From assembly GCA_019694955.1 (NCBI GenBank), contig JAIBAX010000001.1, positions 1 through 64,000 on the forward strand: DNA of 64,000 nucleotides, written 5' to 3'. The stretch comes from Chitinophagales bacterium (GTDB lineage: Bacteria; Bacteroidota; Bacteroidia; Chitinophagales; JADIYW01). The notes beneath the pieces were generated by a model. That model saw only the letters and a program-made list of their open reading frames with translations. It had not been told where the DNA came from and did not search any database. Positions 53,357-62,398 of the stretch are shown piece by piece (the first letter of the stretch is position 1; the number at the start of each line of letters is the position of its first letter). A program made the position numbers and the translations under genes.

Positions 53357-54328
53357 CTAACTGATAAACAATTGATTTGTAAAAAGTGAATAAGGTGCTG
53401 ATACTAAATTAATGTCAAATTTCAAGGACGGTTCAATTCTAGAACTTGCATTGTGAATACGAAATGAAATTTGCCACCCTTCATTCAATATGACCAATAA
53501 TGTAGTTTTTGAATTTTCTTGATAGACAACTTCAACTAAACGGCTGGGCAATTTTAGTTTTGGGATTTTTGCTTTCGGCTTGATGCTTTCAAAAGGTAAA
53601 TTCAAGGTTCCATGTAAGTTGTATGCTTGTATTTCAACCTTGTTATGACCTTTTATGACTTTGTAAAAATCTCGGTTTCCAATTAAATATTCTATCAATC
53701 TTTCAGCAATAGTTCCAGGTTTTTCAGCATCAAGACGCAACAACTCTTTTTTAAACGCATCTAAAATTGGAACATATACGGACTTGTGATAATCCCCAAG
53801 TGTATCCCATTTTTGTGTTGCTTTACTTACAGTTCTTAGTTTTGCTAAATTGTCAAAAATAGGCTTAACTTCTTTAAAATATTCAACCGAACATGGAGTC
53901 CCCAACCACTTTTGACCAAAATCGATATCATTTGACAATCGAGAATGCTTTACAGCTCTGTGATTGTTTTTTGCCGAAATTCCTATTTCCCATTTCTGTA
54001 AAGACCTAATCGCTAAAACATCACGAACATCGCCGGTTTGACCTTCTTTATCCGACACGATTTCGAGCTGTAAAATATCTTTATCACTAATTCCATTTGA
54101 CAACCGTGGCTCAATATCCAGTAAAAAGTTGACTGCAAAACTAGCAACTAAGCTGTAATAACCTTTCTCTTTTTCACTAAAACTTAAAAAACATTTTAAG
54201 GCAGTTTTGTAAGGGTCGTTTTCAACAAAAGAAACGATTGTAACGGTCGAAAGTCGTTCGAAAAACTCTTTCAACAACGCATATTCAAAGGCTTTCCCAT
54301 TTATTGTTTGACTTGCAACTTTTGCCAT
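53357..54328 (-). CDS. HaeIII-like type II restriction endonuclease (predicted GGCC)
   Basis: 323 residues, recalled as the RE_HaeIII family (PF09556). The core has GDVRDVLAIRSLQKWEIGISAKNNHRAVKHSRLS: Asp100/Asp103, Glu114 and Lys120 fit a PD-(D/E)xK-type site, followed by FGQKWLGTPCSVEYF. It would cut GGCC. The ATG shares its A with the stop of the methyltransferase gene (TAATG), so the methylase is made first in the message. Complete, no frameshift. Confidence 0.88.
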   Translation of the reverse strand: MAKVASQTINGKAFEYALLKEFFERLSTVTIVSFVENDPYKTALKCFLSFSEKEKGYYSLVASFAVNFLLDIEPRLSNGISDKDILQLEIVSDKEGQTGDVRDVLAIRSLQKWEIGISAKNNHRAVKHSRLSNDIDFGQKWLGTPCSVEYFKEVKPIFDNLAKLRTVSKATQKWDTLGDYHKSVYVPILDAFKKELLRLDAEKPGTIAERLIEYLIGNRDFYKVIKGHNKVEIQAYNLHGTLNLPFESIKPKAKIPKLKLPSRLVEVVYQENSKTTLLVILNEGWQISFRIHNASSRIEPSLKFDINLVSAPYSLFTNQLFIS

Positions 54329-55419
54329 TATACTGTAATACTGTTTACCATTTCATTCATTTTTTCTAGAACAAGATTCCCATTAATAGTGTTCGTAAAT
54401 CCATTGTCAGTAGTGTTTTTAGATAGTTTCAGGTCTTTTAAATCTTCAAGTATCTTCTTTCCTAAAACTTCCGCTATCTTGACTGGGACAGCATTCCCAA
54501 TCATTTTATAACCAGCAACAACACTTTCATAATAAAATATAAAATCATCTGGAAACGTTTGTATTCTTGCACATTCGCGAACACTTAGCCTTCTATATAA
54601 ACTCTCTTTACCCTTAATAAATTCACGAACATTCTGCTCAATGAATTTCATCTTTGGGGCTTGTGGATGCAGCGGAGCGTGACGACCACCTGCCTGAATT
54701 GTAAATGAAACTTCATCCCAAGACCTAACTCTATTTCTTGACATAAAAATAGAAGAGAAGCCACCAATCATATATTCATGATTAACGACTTTACATTTAT
54801 CTCCATTAGTATAATTGCCTTCTTTGGCGGGTAGGACATTATCTTTCAAATCACCTATGACTTTTTCTAATGTTATTTTGTTTTCACGTGTTGTTGGTTT
54901 AGGAAACTTGAATTTTATACCTAAATCTTTTCTGTAACCTATGAAAAAAACCCGTTTTCTATCTTGCGGCACGCCATAGTCGGAGACATTCAACAACTCG
55001 AATGACAAATTATATCCAATGTCAGTGAACATTTGCTTTATGTTCGTCAATGCTTCTTTATGCGCTGGTAACAACATACCCGATACATTCTCGGCCAAGA
55101 AAAATTTTGGTTTTTTATCCGCAAGTATTCGCATAAACTCATAAAACAACTGACCTCTTTTATCAGCAATTCCACGTTTCGAACCTGCTTCTGACCAACT
55201 TTGACAAGGCGGACCTCCAATTATTCCATCGCAATCAGGAACATCACTTGACGGAATATCAACAATACTTCTTCTATCTAAGATTGTTTTTTTATGATTC
55301 TTTTCAAAGGTTTCCCAAATCTCTTTGTCGAATTCGTTTGCCCAAACGACATCAAATCCAACATTTTCAAAGCCTAAATCGAGACCACCAGCACCTGCAA
55401 AAAATGAGACTATCTTCAT
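54328..55419 (-). CDS. DNA (cytosine-5) methyltransferase, M.HaeIII-like (predicted GGCC)
   Basis: 363 residues with all 5mC motifs: I FAGAGGLDLGF (7-17), IV GGPPCQSWSE with nucleophile Cys72, VI AENV (109-112), VIII QDRKRVF (152-158), IX RRLSVRECARIQTFPDDF and X GYKMIGNAVPVKIAE. Motif spacing and the variable region (IFMSRNRVRSWDEVSFTIQAGGR) look very close to M.HaeIII from memory, so the target is likely the first C (or inner C) of GGCC. It protects the host from its own endonuclease. First gene of the R-M operon. Confidence 0.93.
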   Translation of the reverse strand: MKIVSFFAGAGGLDLGFENVGFDVVWANEFDKEIWETFEKNHKKTILDRRSIVDIPSSDVPDCDGIIGGPPCQSWSEAGSKRGIADKRGQLFYEFMRILADKKPKFFLAENVSGMLLPAHKEALTNIKQMFTDIGYNLSFELLNVSDYGVPQDRKRVFFIGYRKDLGIKFKFPKPTTRENKITLEKVIGDLKDNVLPAKEGNYTNGDKCKVVNHEYMIGGFSSIFMSRNRVRSWDEVSFTIQAGGRHAPLHPQAPKMKFIEQNVREFIKGKESLYRRLSVRECARIQTFPDDFIFYYESVVAGYKMIGNAVPVKIAEVLGKKILEDLKDLKLSKNTTDNGFTNTINGNLVLEKMNEMVNSITV

Positions 55420-55446
55420 TTATAATAGACCTTAGCGTTATACGTA

Positions 55447-55454
55447 CAAATTTA
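55447..55454 (-). promoter_or_regulatory. Bacteroidota -7 box TAAATTTG (R-M operon)
   Basis: Exact TAnnTTTG on the minus strand, 27 bases before the methyltransferase ATG. A TTTTG lies 26 bases upstream, longer than the usual spacing. Confidence 0.45.
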
Positions 55455-55562
55455 CTTAATTTTGCCTAACTTCTGACTAACAAAATGAATAATTATCAAC
55501 GAATAATTGTAAGATGTCAGTATCGAACTATTGCAACATGTTCAGTGTCTGTATTAATATCT

Positions 55563-58500
55563 CTAATGAACAATATTAAACAGGGCGGACATTGCTTGCT
55601 TTTCTGTTTGTATTATTAAAATGTAGTTTCCAGTCTCTAAATTTAACGGACGTACGTCTATATCAAATTCATGAGTACCTTGTTCGTAAAATCCCTGTTG
55701 AATATTTGAATAAACCACTTTTCCGGATATATCATATATATCCATTTTTATATCGTGTGCTTGGTTTAGGTTCAACGATAATGTAAATAAGCCCTTGTTG
55801 GGATTCGGACTTAAGCGCAAATGGTCAATATCACTTGCATTGTTCGCGAAAGATTCTTTCCCTGCCGAAGGCGTTATCAGTATTCCATCACTACTTCCTA
55901 CAGAGGATATTAACCCGGCATTGTTTTTGCATTTTACGTTAACAAAGTATACTGTATTCGGTGTTAAGTTTAATCCTGTTTTGGTGAAATTTTTAGCAGT
56001 TCCAACCCAAGTCCAAGTGGTAATGTTATTCATCCCCGGACTAGTACCGATAGAATAGTAATATCCCTTTATTCCTGATTGTATGTCTACCGCTTCCGAC
56101 CAATTGCCACTTAGCGAAGTTGTACTCGATTGACTATCCATGTCTATAATAGAATCAGTACCATCATTTATAATACTGGGTACGCCTGATGCTGTCCAGT
56201 CAACATTTATATAAACACCTTTTTTTAGCGAGATGAGGTTGTTTGCATCTGTTACTAAGCTCAAAATTTTCCCACCAGGTCGTGTAGTGTTGAGGTTTGT
56301 TGTCCTAATATCATTCGTAGTTGCTGCGCCAACATAAATAGGCATCATACTATTCCTATTCTTGTATACAGAGACAAAATCTATACTAAAATTGCACTCA
56401 CCGCTTCTGAAAGAAATATAATTTCCGGTGGTAATGGGTATGTCATCTGTCCAACTGGTAATAAGAACATCGTTTACATAAACATCTATTCTTCCATTGA
56501 TTTTATTATAAATGATTTTAAAATCGTAATCTACTCCTGCTAGAAAAGTGTATGGAATGTCTTTCTTTAAAGAAAATACATCATTGATGGTTTTATAGAC
56601 CTGAAGTTTTCCGCCATTGTCTAATCTTGCATAAATGAAATAGGAATTTCCGCGATTTGTTAAGCTGGGGGAACTACACATAAAATGTAAGCCAGCTCTG
56701 CGGTTTGTGCCTGTTCCTGTAATGATGGCTTTGTAATGGTATAAATAAGCGCTGTCCTCATTTTGATCAACGAAGGCAGATAATATCGTATTGCCATTTG
56801 TTTGGTCGGATTGTATGAGCCTATTGCTAGCGGATGTCCACGTTCCTGTTTGGTATTCCCAATCGGTATGGATAGTCGTTTTCGCAAAATCATCGTTAAA
56901 GAAGCCATTATTTTTGTTGCAGCGCCATGTATAGTTTATATATTCTTGTACCATGTAGAAGCGCTGATTAATGGAAGAATGAACATCATTGTCATAAAAT
57001 GAAGCGGTGAAATTTTCCTTCACCCAACCCAGGTTGGCGATACTGGTAGTCGGGCGAGTGGTGTCTGGGAAGGTCGATGTCCAACTGATAACAAAACCTG
57101 TGTCAACGGTGGCACAATCTGTCCTGAATTCCAAATAAACTTTACCGGAATTAGCAAGAATGCTGGTAGGGATATTTTTTCCTGTATATTTCCCTAGTAA
57201 AGGTGCTTGATTGTTGTTGCCATTAAAAATTAGCAAATAGTCCCAGTTTGTTTCTATATCGAAGATAGAAACATTTAATGTGACACTACTCGCGCCATTC
57301 GGAGCTATCAAAATACACTGGCGGATGTCATTTGCATAATTTCCATTTGCTCCTCCCGGATCTGTAACAGTACCTGTTGCAGTAGTATAATTAGTTATGG
57401 TAGGGTTATTGTTGACCAATGTATAAAAATACTCCCAATTCCAGTTGACACCCGGATCTACATGGGTTTGATTAGGAAAGTGTTGATGTCCTTTTATTTT
57501 TACACAACTTCCTAAGGTGTTTAATCCGGTAGTGCCGGGACCAAAATACGTCCTCAAGCCATTGATGCCATAACCGCTGTTGATAACGTCTCTAACGATG
57601 TCGGCAGAACTGGCATACATCGCCAACGTGTACCACGAAGCATCGTCTACAAATCCTTCGTGTTCGGTGCCGATAGTATAAGGATTTTCAGAACCTACGT
57701 GCCAAGCTTTATCGGATTCCAAAACCATTTGTGTTACCTGACCATCACTGGAGCGTACTACATAATGAGAGGATGCCTGTGCAGAGCAATTTTTAAACCA
57801 CGATATACAGCCGGAATAAGTGCCCTGAACGGTATGTACGGTATAGGCTGTAATAGCGGTACCATTTCTCGAACTGTAATTACAGGTGGTTGGATTCCAT
57901 AATGCCGGAGCGTAATCTGTTGATAGTACTTTCGATGTTATGGATCCTTCGGGATGGTAGAAATAATCCTCCGCAATGATACTTTCTTCAGAAAGTGTTA
58001 CTGACGTTGCACTCAGTACCTCATAATTAGTACCAAATGTCTTTCTTAAATCCATTTTATAATCCGGAAAACCAAATCTGCTCTGATTGTTTTTATCTTG
58101 AATGAACCTTAAAATGGTATATAGTTGGGCATCTAAGGCAAAATTATCTATGCCATTTTTTTCAAGTGGTAATTCACTGAGTTCTGCAAGGATGTTGAGT
58201 TGCTCCTGTGGTGTATAAGCGGTTATTCTTCTTGCAGAAAGTAGTGCCGAATAGGCAGCAGCATATGCCAAAATATTTGTTCTGGCATCAGATTTTATCA
58301 TTTGCACATCATAATGCCCCAAGGAGGCGATGGTCTTCAAGTTTTCTCTAAAAACACCTTTCCCTTCATCGAAAAGTCCCATAACACCATAGGGTAGGGG
58401 CATTCCTGTACAACTTTGTTGTTCTTTGTTTGGATCGATATGTCGTATGTGGGTTTGCGTGTAAGCAACCGCTTCCAAGATGCCTTTGGGAATGTTGGGG

Positions 58501-58628
58501 TATTTTTGATAGGCTTCCTTAAAGAAGGCATTGTATTGCGTGGATGGTTCTATATTTTCTACCAAGGGTTGAGCTTTTATGCTGCTGATGATACAAAATA
58601 AAAGAAATACATGTAGAATTCTTTTCAT
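55563..58628 (-). CDS. N-acetylmuramoyl-L-alanine amidase with SLT-like, CUB, LamG-like and T9SS domains
   Basis: 1021 residues. Signal peptide to ~19; ~35-140 a lysozyme-like helix region (IPKGILEAVAYTQTHI ... YGVMGLFD); amidase_2 domain ~255-400 with Zn-ligand His265 (YTVHTVQG), Glu in GTEHEG and the GHQHFPNQTHVDPG block; CUB-like domain ~415-530; linker, LamG-like sandwich ~585-765 (NGFFNDDFAKTTIH), Fn3-like region and T9SS domain (LSPNPNKGLFTLSL onward). From about residue 535 it parallels the GH18 enzyme at 22226-25249. It probably cleaves the amide between MurNAc and the stem peptide in peptidoglycan outside the cell. Confidence 0.9.
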   Translation of the reverse strand: MKRILHVFLLFCIISSIKAQPLVENIEPSTQYNAFFKEAYQKYPNIPKGILEAVAYTQTHIRHIDPNKEQQSCTGMPLPYGVMGLFDEGKGVFRENLKTIASLGHYDVQMIKSDARTNILAYAAAYSALLSARRITAYTPQEQLNILAELSELPLEKNGIDNFALDAQLYTILRFIQDKNNQSRFGFPDYKMDLRKTFGTNYEVLSATSVTLSEESIIAEDYFYHPEGSITSKVLSTDYAPALWNPTTCNYSSRNGTAITAYTVHTVQGTYSGCISWFKNCSAQASSHYVVRSSDGQVTQMVLESDKAWHVGSENPYTIGTEHEGFVDDASWYTLAMYASSADIVRDVINSGYGINGLRTYFGPGTTGLNTLGSCVKIKGHQHFPNQTHVDPGVNWNWEYFYTLVNNNPTITNYTTATGTVTDPGGANGNYANDIRQCILIAPNGASSVTLNVSIFDIETNWDYLLIFNGNNNQAPLLGKYTGKNIPTSILANSGKVYLEFRTDCATVDTGFVISWTSTFPDTTRPTTSIANLGWVKENFTASFYDNDVHSSINQRFYMVQEYINYTWRCNKNNGFFNDDFAKTTIHTDWEYQTGTWTSASNRLIQSDQTNGNTILSAFVDQNEDSAYLYHYKAIITGTGTNRRAGLHFMCSSPSLTNRGNSYFIYARLDNGGKLQVYKTINDVFSLKKDIPYTFLAGVDYDFKIIYNKINGRIDVYVNDVLITSWTDDIPITTGNYISFRSGECNFSIDFVSVYKNRNSMMPIYVGAATTNDIRTTNLNTTRPGGKILSLVTDANNLISLKKGVYINVDWTASGVPSIINDGTDSIIDMDSQSSTTSLSGNWSEAVDIQSGIKGYYYSIGTSPGMNNITTWTWVGTAKNFTKTGLNLTPNTVYFVNVKCKNNAGLISSVGSSDGILITPSAGKESFANNASDIDHLRLSPNPNKGLFTLSLNLNQAHDIKMDIYDISGKVVYSNIQQGFYEQGTHEFDIDVRPLNLETGNYILIIQTEKQAMSALFNIVH

Positions 58629-58647
58629 GCTGATGAAGTTAGTTGAA

Positions 58648-58655
58648 CAAAATTA
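58648..58655 (-). promoter_or_regulatory. Bacteroidota -7 box TAATTTTG
   Basis: Exact TAnnTTTG on the minus strand, 19 bases before the amidase start codon at 58628. Confidence 0.5.
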
Positions 58656-58866
58656 ATATTTTTTTTGAATTTTGAATTTTCTAATTATTCACATAAAACT
58701 ATCAATAATAATGTTTTATATAATCTTCAAATGTGTAGTTGTGTAATTTGCCTATTTTTAAATAATGTAATACTATTAAAGGATGCTAGCCCGGTAGGAA
58801 ACTTGTAACGAATTTTACATATCTTGCTAATTGGAACTTCTATTTCTGATTTAAATATATGCTGTT

Positions 58867-59742
58867 ATGAGAAATATTTTTTTTATCGCTTTGTTTTTTG
58901 TCGGTGTTTCAGAAAGTGTAGCGCAATTCAATGAAATAAAAATTTTGGGAATCACCACGATTGAAAAAGACTATTATGTGGAAGGAGCAAAGGGAATAAA
59001 CATCACTTATAAATACAACTTTTTGTCATTAGAGGAACAACATCATGAGGATACAATTTTGCGTGGTGCCACCTTTTATCTGACAACCCAAATATTAGAA
59101 GATGGAATGGCTGTAACACCTTCAAAGGGTTACGCTTCTTCTTCAGATGTGCTTGAATTTCAAATTCCGCTGACAGGCGTACAGATTGAAGCCTCAAAAT
59201 TCAGCAAAACTGTTGTGCAGTTTGTTCCTTACGCTTCTTTAAATATGAGCGAGGGGTCGCATAATATCCAAGTTTATACTACCGTAACGGGGAAAGATGC
59301 TTCAGGAAAGCAATGGAGAGATAGTGATACTAGTGGTAGGATATCTATTGTGAAACCGGCAAATAAATTGTTTCACTTGGATATTGATTATATAGAACTA
59401 AATACATTGAATGCTAAAGGCAACGCTTGGGACTATTCAATTTTTAAGACAGACGCTCCGGATGTTGGCGTTTCTGTAATGATTGGCAATACCGTTCTTT
59501 GGGAAAGTCAAGTAAATGATACCTATATGTTTTCAGTAGGTCCTAATTCAAGAAATATAGAGTTTGCAATTTCTGAAGGCGATAAGGTCGGTATCTTGAT
59601 TCAAGATATCGACGTAATGTACCATGATTTTGTAGCAAAGTGGCTGTTTTCTACTAACGATAAAAAAATAGGAACCGGATATACCTATGATAAGTCAAAG
59701 GGTAATATTAAATCTTGCAACCTGAAATTTTCTTTTCAATAA
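58867..59742 (+). CDS. Secreted hypothetical protein
   Basis: 291 residues, signal peptide to ~19 (VGVSESVAQ). Beta-rich; the C-terminal part (VSVMIGNTVLWESQVNDTYMFSVGP ... VGILIQDIDVMYHDFVAKW) recalls a C2-like sandwich, but without enough signature to claim it. No lipobox. The next gene follows after nine bases, so they are co-transcribed. Confidence 0.7.
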   Translation: MRNIFFIALFFVGVSESVAQFNEIKILGITTIEKDYYVEGAKGINITYKYNFLSLEEQHHEDTILRGATFYLTTQILEDGMAVTPSKGYASSSDVLEFQIPLTGVQIEASKFSKTVVQFVPYASLNMSEGSHNIQVYTTVTGKDASGKQWRDSDTSGRISIVKPANKLFHLDIDYIELNTLNAKGNAWDYSIFKTDAPDVGVSVMIGNTVLWESQVNDTYMFSVGPNSRNIEFAISEGDKVGILIQDIDVMYHDFVAKWLFSTNDKKIGTGYTYDKSKGNIKSCNLKFSFQ

Positions 59743-59751
59743 ACATACAAT

Positions 59752-60261
59752 ATGCATCCAATTAGAACTGTCGTAGAAGGGTTGATTAACAGCCCTATTG
59801 CTTTTCAGCAGAATGTGTCTGTGGAGAAGAAAAGCAAAATCGCTTTTGTTATTCTTGTTCTATTTTTTGTTCCGCTTGGTGTTATGGTTATTTCTGGTGG
59901 CATATCTTCAGATACCAATCGTGTTGCCTATATTCTTTTTGGTATACTTTTGTCTATATTTCCATTTTTATTGCAGATTTTTTTGAAGCGCATCAGGGAA
60001 AACCTAATCACGCTTGTTAGTCGTGAGGGGATACAGGTGCAAAAAGGAAAAATGTATACTTGGGAGACCCTCCATGCCATCAATTTTAATATATCTAAAG
60101 CAAAGTATGGTTCAGAAAAACAATGTTATCTCATCGACTTTCAGTTTAAAGAAGGCTATGCACGTGCTACCTACACGACTGATAAGTTTTCATATATTCT
60201 CTTTATTGCTGATCAGTTGCCAGTGAAGAAGAATAGAAAGGAAAATGCAGAACATATGTAG
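59752..60261 (+). CDS. Hypothetical two-helix membrane protein with PH-like domain
   Basis: 169 residues. Two membrane helices (~27-48 and 58-78) followed by a C-terminal domain with GIQVQKGKMYTWETLHAINF, a pattern like the bacterial PH/PrlF-type domains of membrane proteins. Function unknown; nine bases after the secreted protein gene. Confidence 0.7.
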   Translation: MHPIRTVVEGLINSPIAFQQNVSVEKKSKIAFVILVLFFVPLGVMVISGGISSDTNRVAYILFGILLSIFPFLLQIFLKRIRENLITLVSREGIQVQKGKMYTWETLHAINFNISKAKYGSEKQCYLIDFQFKEGYARATYTTDKFSYILFIADQLPVKKNRKENAEHM

Positions 60262-60330
60262 TTCAAACAATATTTTTCAAATCGATTAAACCCTTTGCAC
60301 CTTTAGCTGTCTAAAGAATAAAAGCTGCAT

Positions 60331-61236
60331 ATGAGGTGCGTAAAATTAGTGATGTTGATTTTTTCTATGGCATTTCTTACAGGATGTCCTGATTTTAACA
60401 ACTCTCCAAAGGTATTTCGATTTGAGAAAACCATCGTCATAGATGGTATACTAAGAAGTTATACAGTTGTTTTACCTCCTAGGTATTATGAATCAGATGG
60501 TTTCTCGTTAGTGATTGCTATGCATGGTGGAGGCGGTTCTTCTACACAATTTGAAACTACCAGTAAACTAACAGAAAAAGCTAATACCGCAGGATTTATT
60601 GTTGTATATCCCAACGGTACTGGAACAATACAAACATGGAACGCAGGACAATGTTGCGGTTATGCCATTAACAACAATGTAGACGACGTTAAGTTTATTG
60701 ATATGTTAATAGATAAGCTAACAACTGATTATAAAATAAATGAAAAGCGTATTTATGCCACCGGACATTCAAATGGTGGCATGATGTGTGATAGATTGGC
60801 GTGTGAATTATCAAATAAAATAGCGGCAATTGCGCCAAATGGTTGCACTATGGTAACAAGTACTCCCCGTAATCCCTCAAGACCTATACCTATTTTGCAT
60901 ATGCACTCGAAACTGGATGAACATGTGCCGTATCAGGGTGGGTACGGCAATGGCGTGACCGGGATTTACTGTACACCGATAGACTCTGTCTTGCAATATT
61001 GGTCTGAGATGAACGGATGTACAAAAGAAAAGCAACTGGAGGATAGTAATGCGTTATTCACATCTTATAAATGGTTCGGATGTAATAACAGTAGTATCAA
61101 CTATTATCTGACCAATGATGGTGGACATGGTTGGCCCGGAGGATTGCCCGGTGGACCTTTTTCAGATATACCCTCCAACGCAATCAATGCAAACGACCTG
61201 CTTTGGGACTTCTTTAGTCAATATCAGTTACCCTGA
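60331..61236 (+). CDS. PHB depolymerase-type esterase lipoprotein
   Basis: 301 residues. Lipobox FLTGCPDF (Cys19). Alpha/beta hydrolase of the poly(3-hydroxybutyrate) depolymerase/LpqC group: VIAMHGGGGSS (oxyanion), Ser in YATGHSNGGMMCDRLA, Asp in HSKLDEHVPYQG, His in NDGGHGWPGG. Members act on short polyesters or feruloyl/acetyl esters of plant polysaccharides. It abuts the convergent TlpA-like gene with no gap. Confidence 0.9.
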   Translation: MRCVKLVMLIFSMAFLTGCPDFNNSPKVFRFEKTIVIDGILRSYTVVLPPRYYESDGFSLVIAMHGGGGSSTQFETTSKLTEKANTAGFIVVYPNGTGTIQTWNAGQCCGYAINNNVDDVKFIDMLIDKLTTDYKINEKRIYATGHSNGGMMCDRLACELSNKIAAIAPNGCTMVTSTPRNPSRPIPILHMHSKLDEHVPYQGGYGNGVTGIYCTPIDSVLQYWSEMNGCTKEKQLEDSNALFTSYKWFGCNNSSINYYLTNDGGHGWPGGLPGGPFSDIPSNAINANDLLWDFFSQYQLP

Positions 61237-62397
61237 TTATTCAACAAAAGTAGAATCAATTCCCCTGCCTTGCATGAGTTCCTGAAGTTTTGCTTCCAGT
61301 TCTGATCCACGAAGATTGATGCCGACAATTTTTCCTTTATCATCCAAAAGATATGTCTTAGGGATGGCATCTACCTGATACAATCCGGCGACGTTACTGT
61401 CCCAGCCCCTTAGTTCGGAGACATGATTGGACCAAATCAATTTGTCTTTAGCAATGGCTTCCGTCCATTGTTCTTTTTTTGTATCCAACGAAACACTGTA
61501 CACTGTAAATCCATTCCTTTTATACTTGTTATATAATGCCACTACATGTGGATTGGCTTTTCTGCAAGGACCGCACCATGATGCCCAGAAATCCAGTAAT
61601 ACTACTTTGCCTTTTTGTGAAGATAAAGAAATCGTATCTCCATATTGTGATGGCAGTCGTATGTCGGGAGCAAAGCTGTTTAGTTTTAGGGAAGATGTTT
61701 CATCACCCAACATCGATTGCTTGTATCCTTTTAAGGCATCCATAAATGAAGCAACATACTTGCTTTCAGGCTTTAACTGATATAATTGGTCTAGTTTGTT
61801 AACCATATACCGGATCTCTTCAGGTTCATTCATGAGGAAATTCATGGCAAATACGGCTACTTCTGGTACGGCAGCATCGTCAATAAATGCCTTCATGCGT
61901 AGAATGTGGTGTTGTCGATTGCTTTCTAATAGCTGTTGGAGGCTGTCGATGTTAGTCCCTCTTATTGCAGAGTCGATAGCAGAAGATATTGTAAGGTATT
62001 TTTGTTCACTAGAGTCAGCTACTTGTAAAATAGCCAGTAATTGCTCGTTGGCTTTGTCGCCACTGATGCTGTATTTTTTAGGGTCTTTTGCATTTAGTTC
62101 AATTTTTATCTTAGTGTTTTTGCCTAAATAAACAGGGATATAGTAGATTTTGTCCACCTCATATGCCAATCGATAAATCCCATCCTCGGCATATCCTTTG
62201 AATTTGAATTTCCCGTCTTCAATCTTTGCTTCTTCCAATACTACTAAGTCAGGACTAAGGAAATCTTCAATACTGATGGTGCCATGTGTATCTTTTAGTA
62301 TCCCGGTAATTTGATAGCCATTGAATATGATGCTTTTACATGCTGATAATAAGATGAGACCTGCCAAACATATATACCATCCAATTCGTCTGTTCAT
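61237..62397 (-). CDS. TlpA-like thiol-disulfide oxidoreductase lipoprotein with DUF4369 domain
   Basis: 386 residues. Lipobox LLSACKS (Cys20); N-terminal DUF4369 (~27-125: GYQITGILKD ... KFKFKGYAEDG); helical middle; thioredoxin fold (~245-386) with active site WASWCGPCRKA and the cis-Pro region IPKTYLL. It would reduce periplasmic disulfides, for example in cytochrome c maturation or in secreted proteins. It starts two bases after gatB, so it is probably co-transcribed with alaS-gatB. Confidence 0.92.
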   Translation of the reverse strand: MNRRIGWYICLAGLILLSACKSIIFNGYQITGILKDTHGTISIEDFLSPDLVVLEEAKIEDGKFKFKGYAEDGIYRLAYEVDKIYYIPVYLGKNTKIKIELNAKDPKKYSISGDKANEQLLAILQVADSSEQKYLTISSAIDSAIRGTNIDSLQQLLESNRQHHILRMKAFIDDAAVPEVAVFAMNFLMNEPEEIRYMVNKLDQLYQLKPESKYVASFMDALKGYKQSMLGDETSSLKLNSFAPDIRLPSQYGDTISLSSQKGKVVLLDFWASWCGPCRKANPHVVALYNKYKRNGFTVYSVSLDTKKEQWTEAIAKDKLIWSNHVSELRGWDSNVAGLYQVDAIPKTYLLDDKGKIVGINLRGSELEAKLQELMQGRGIDSTFVE

Positions 62398-62398
62398 G

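Noticed and set aside
53357-55419. GGCC avoidance as a sign of long-term restriction
   Set aside because: GGCC is seen many times across the window, including inside the methyltransferase gene, so clear depletion is not evident by eye.
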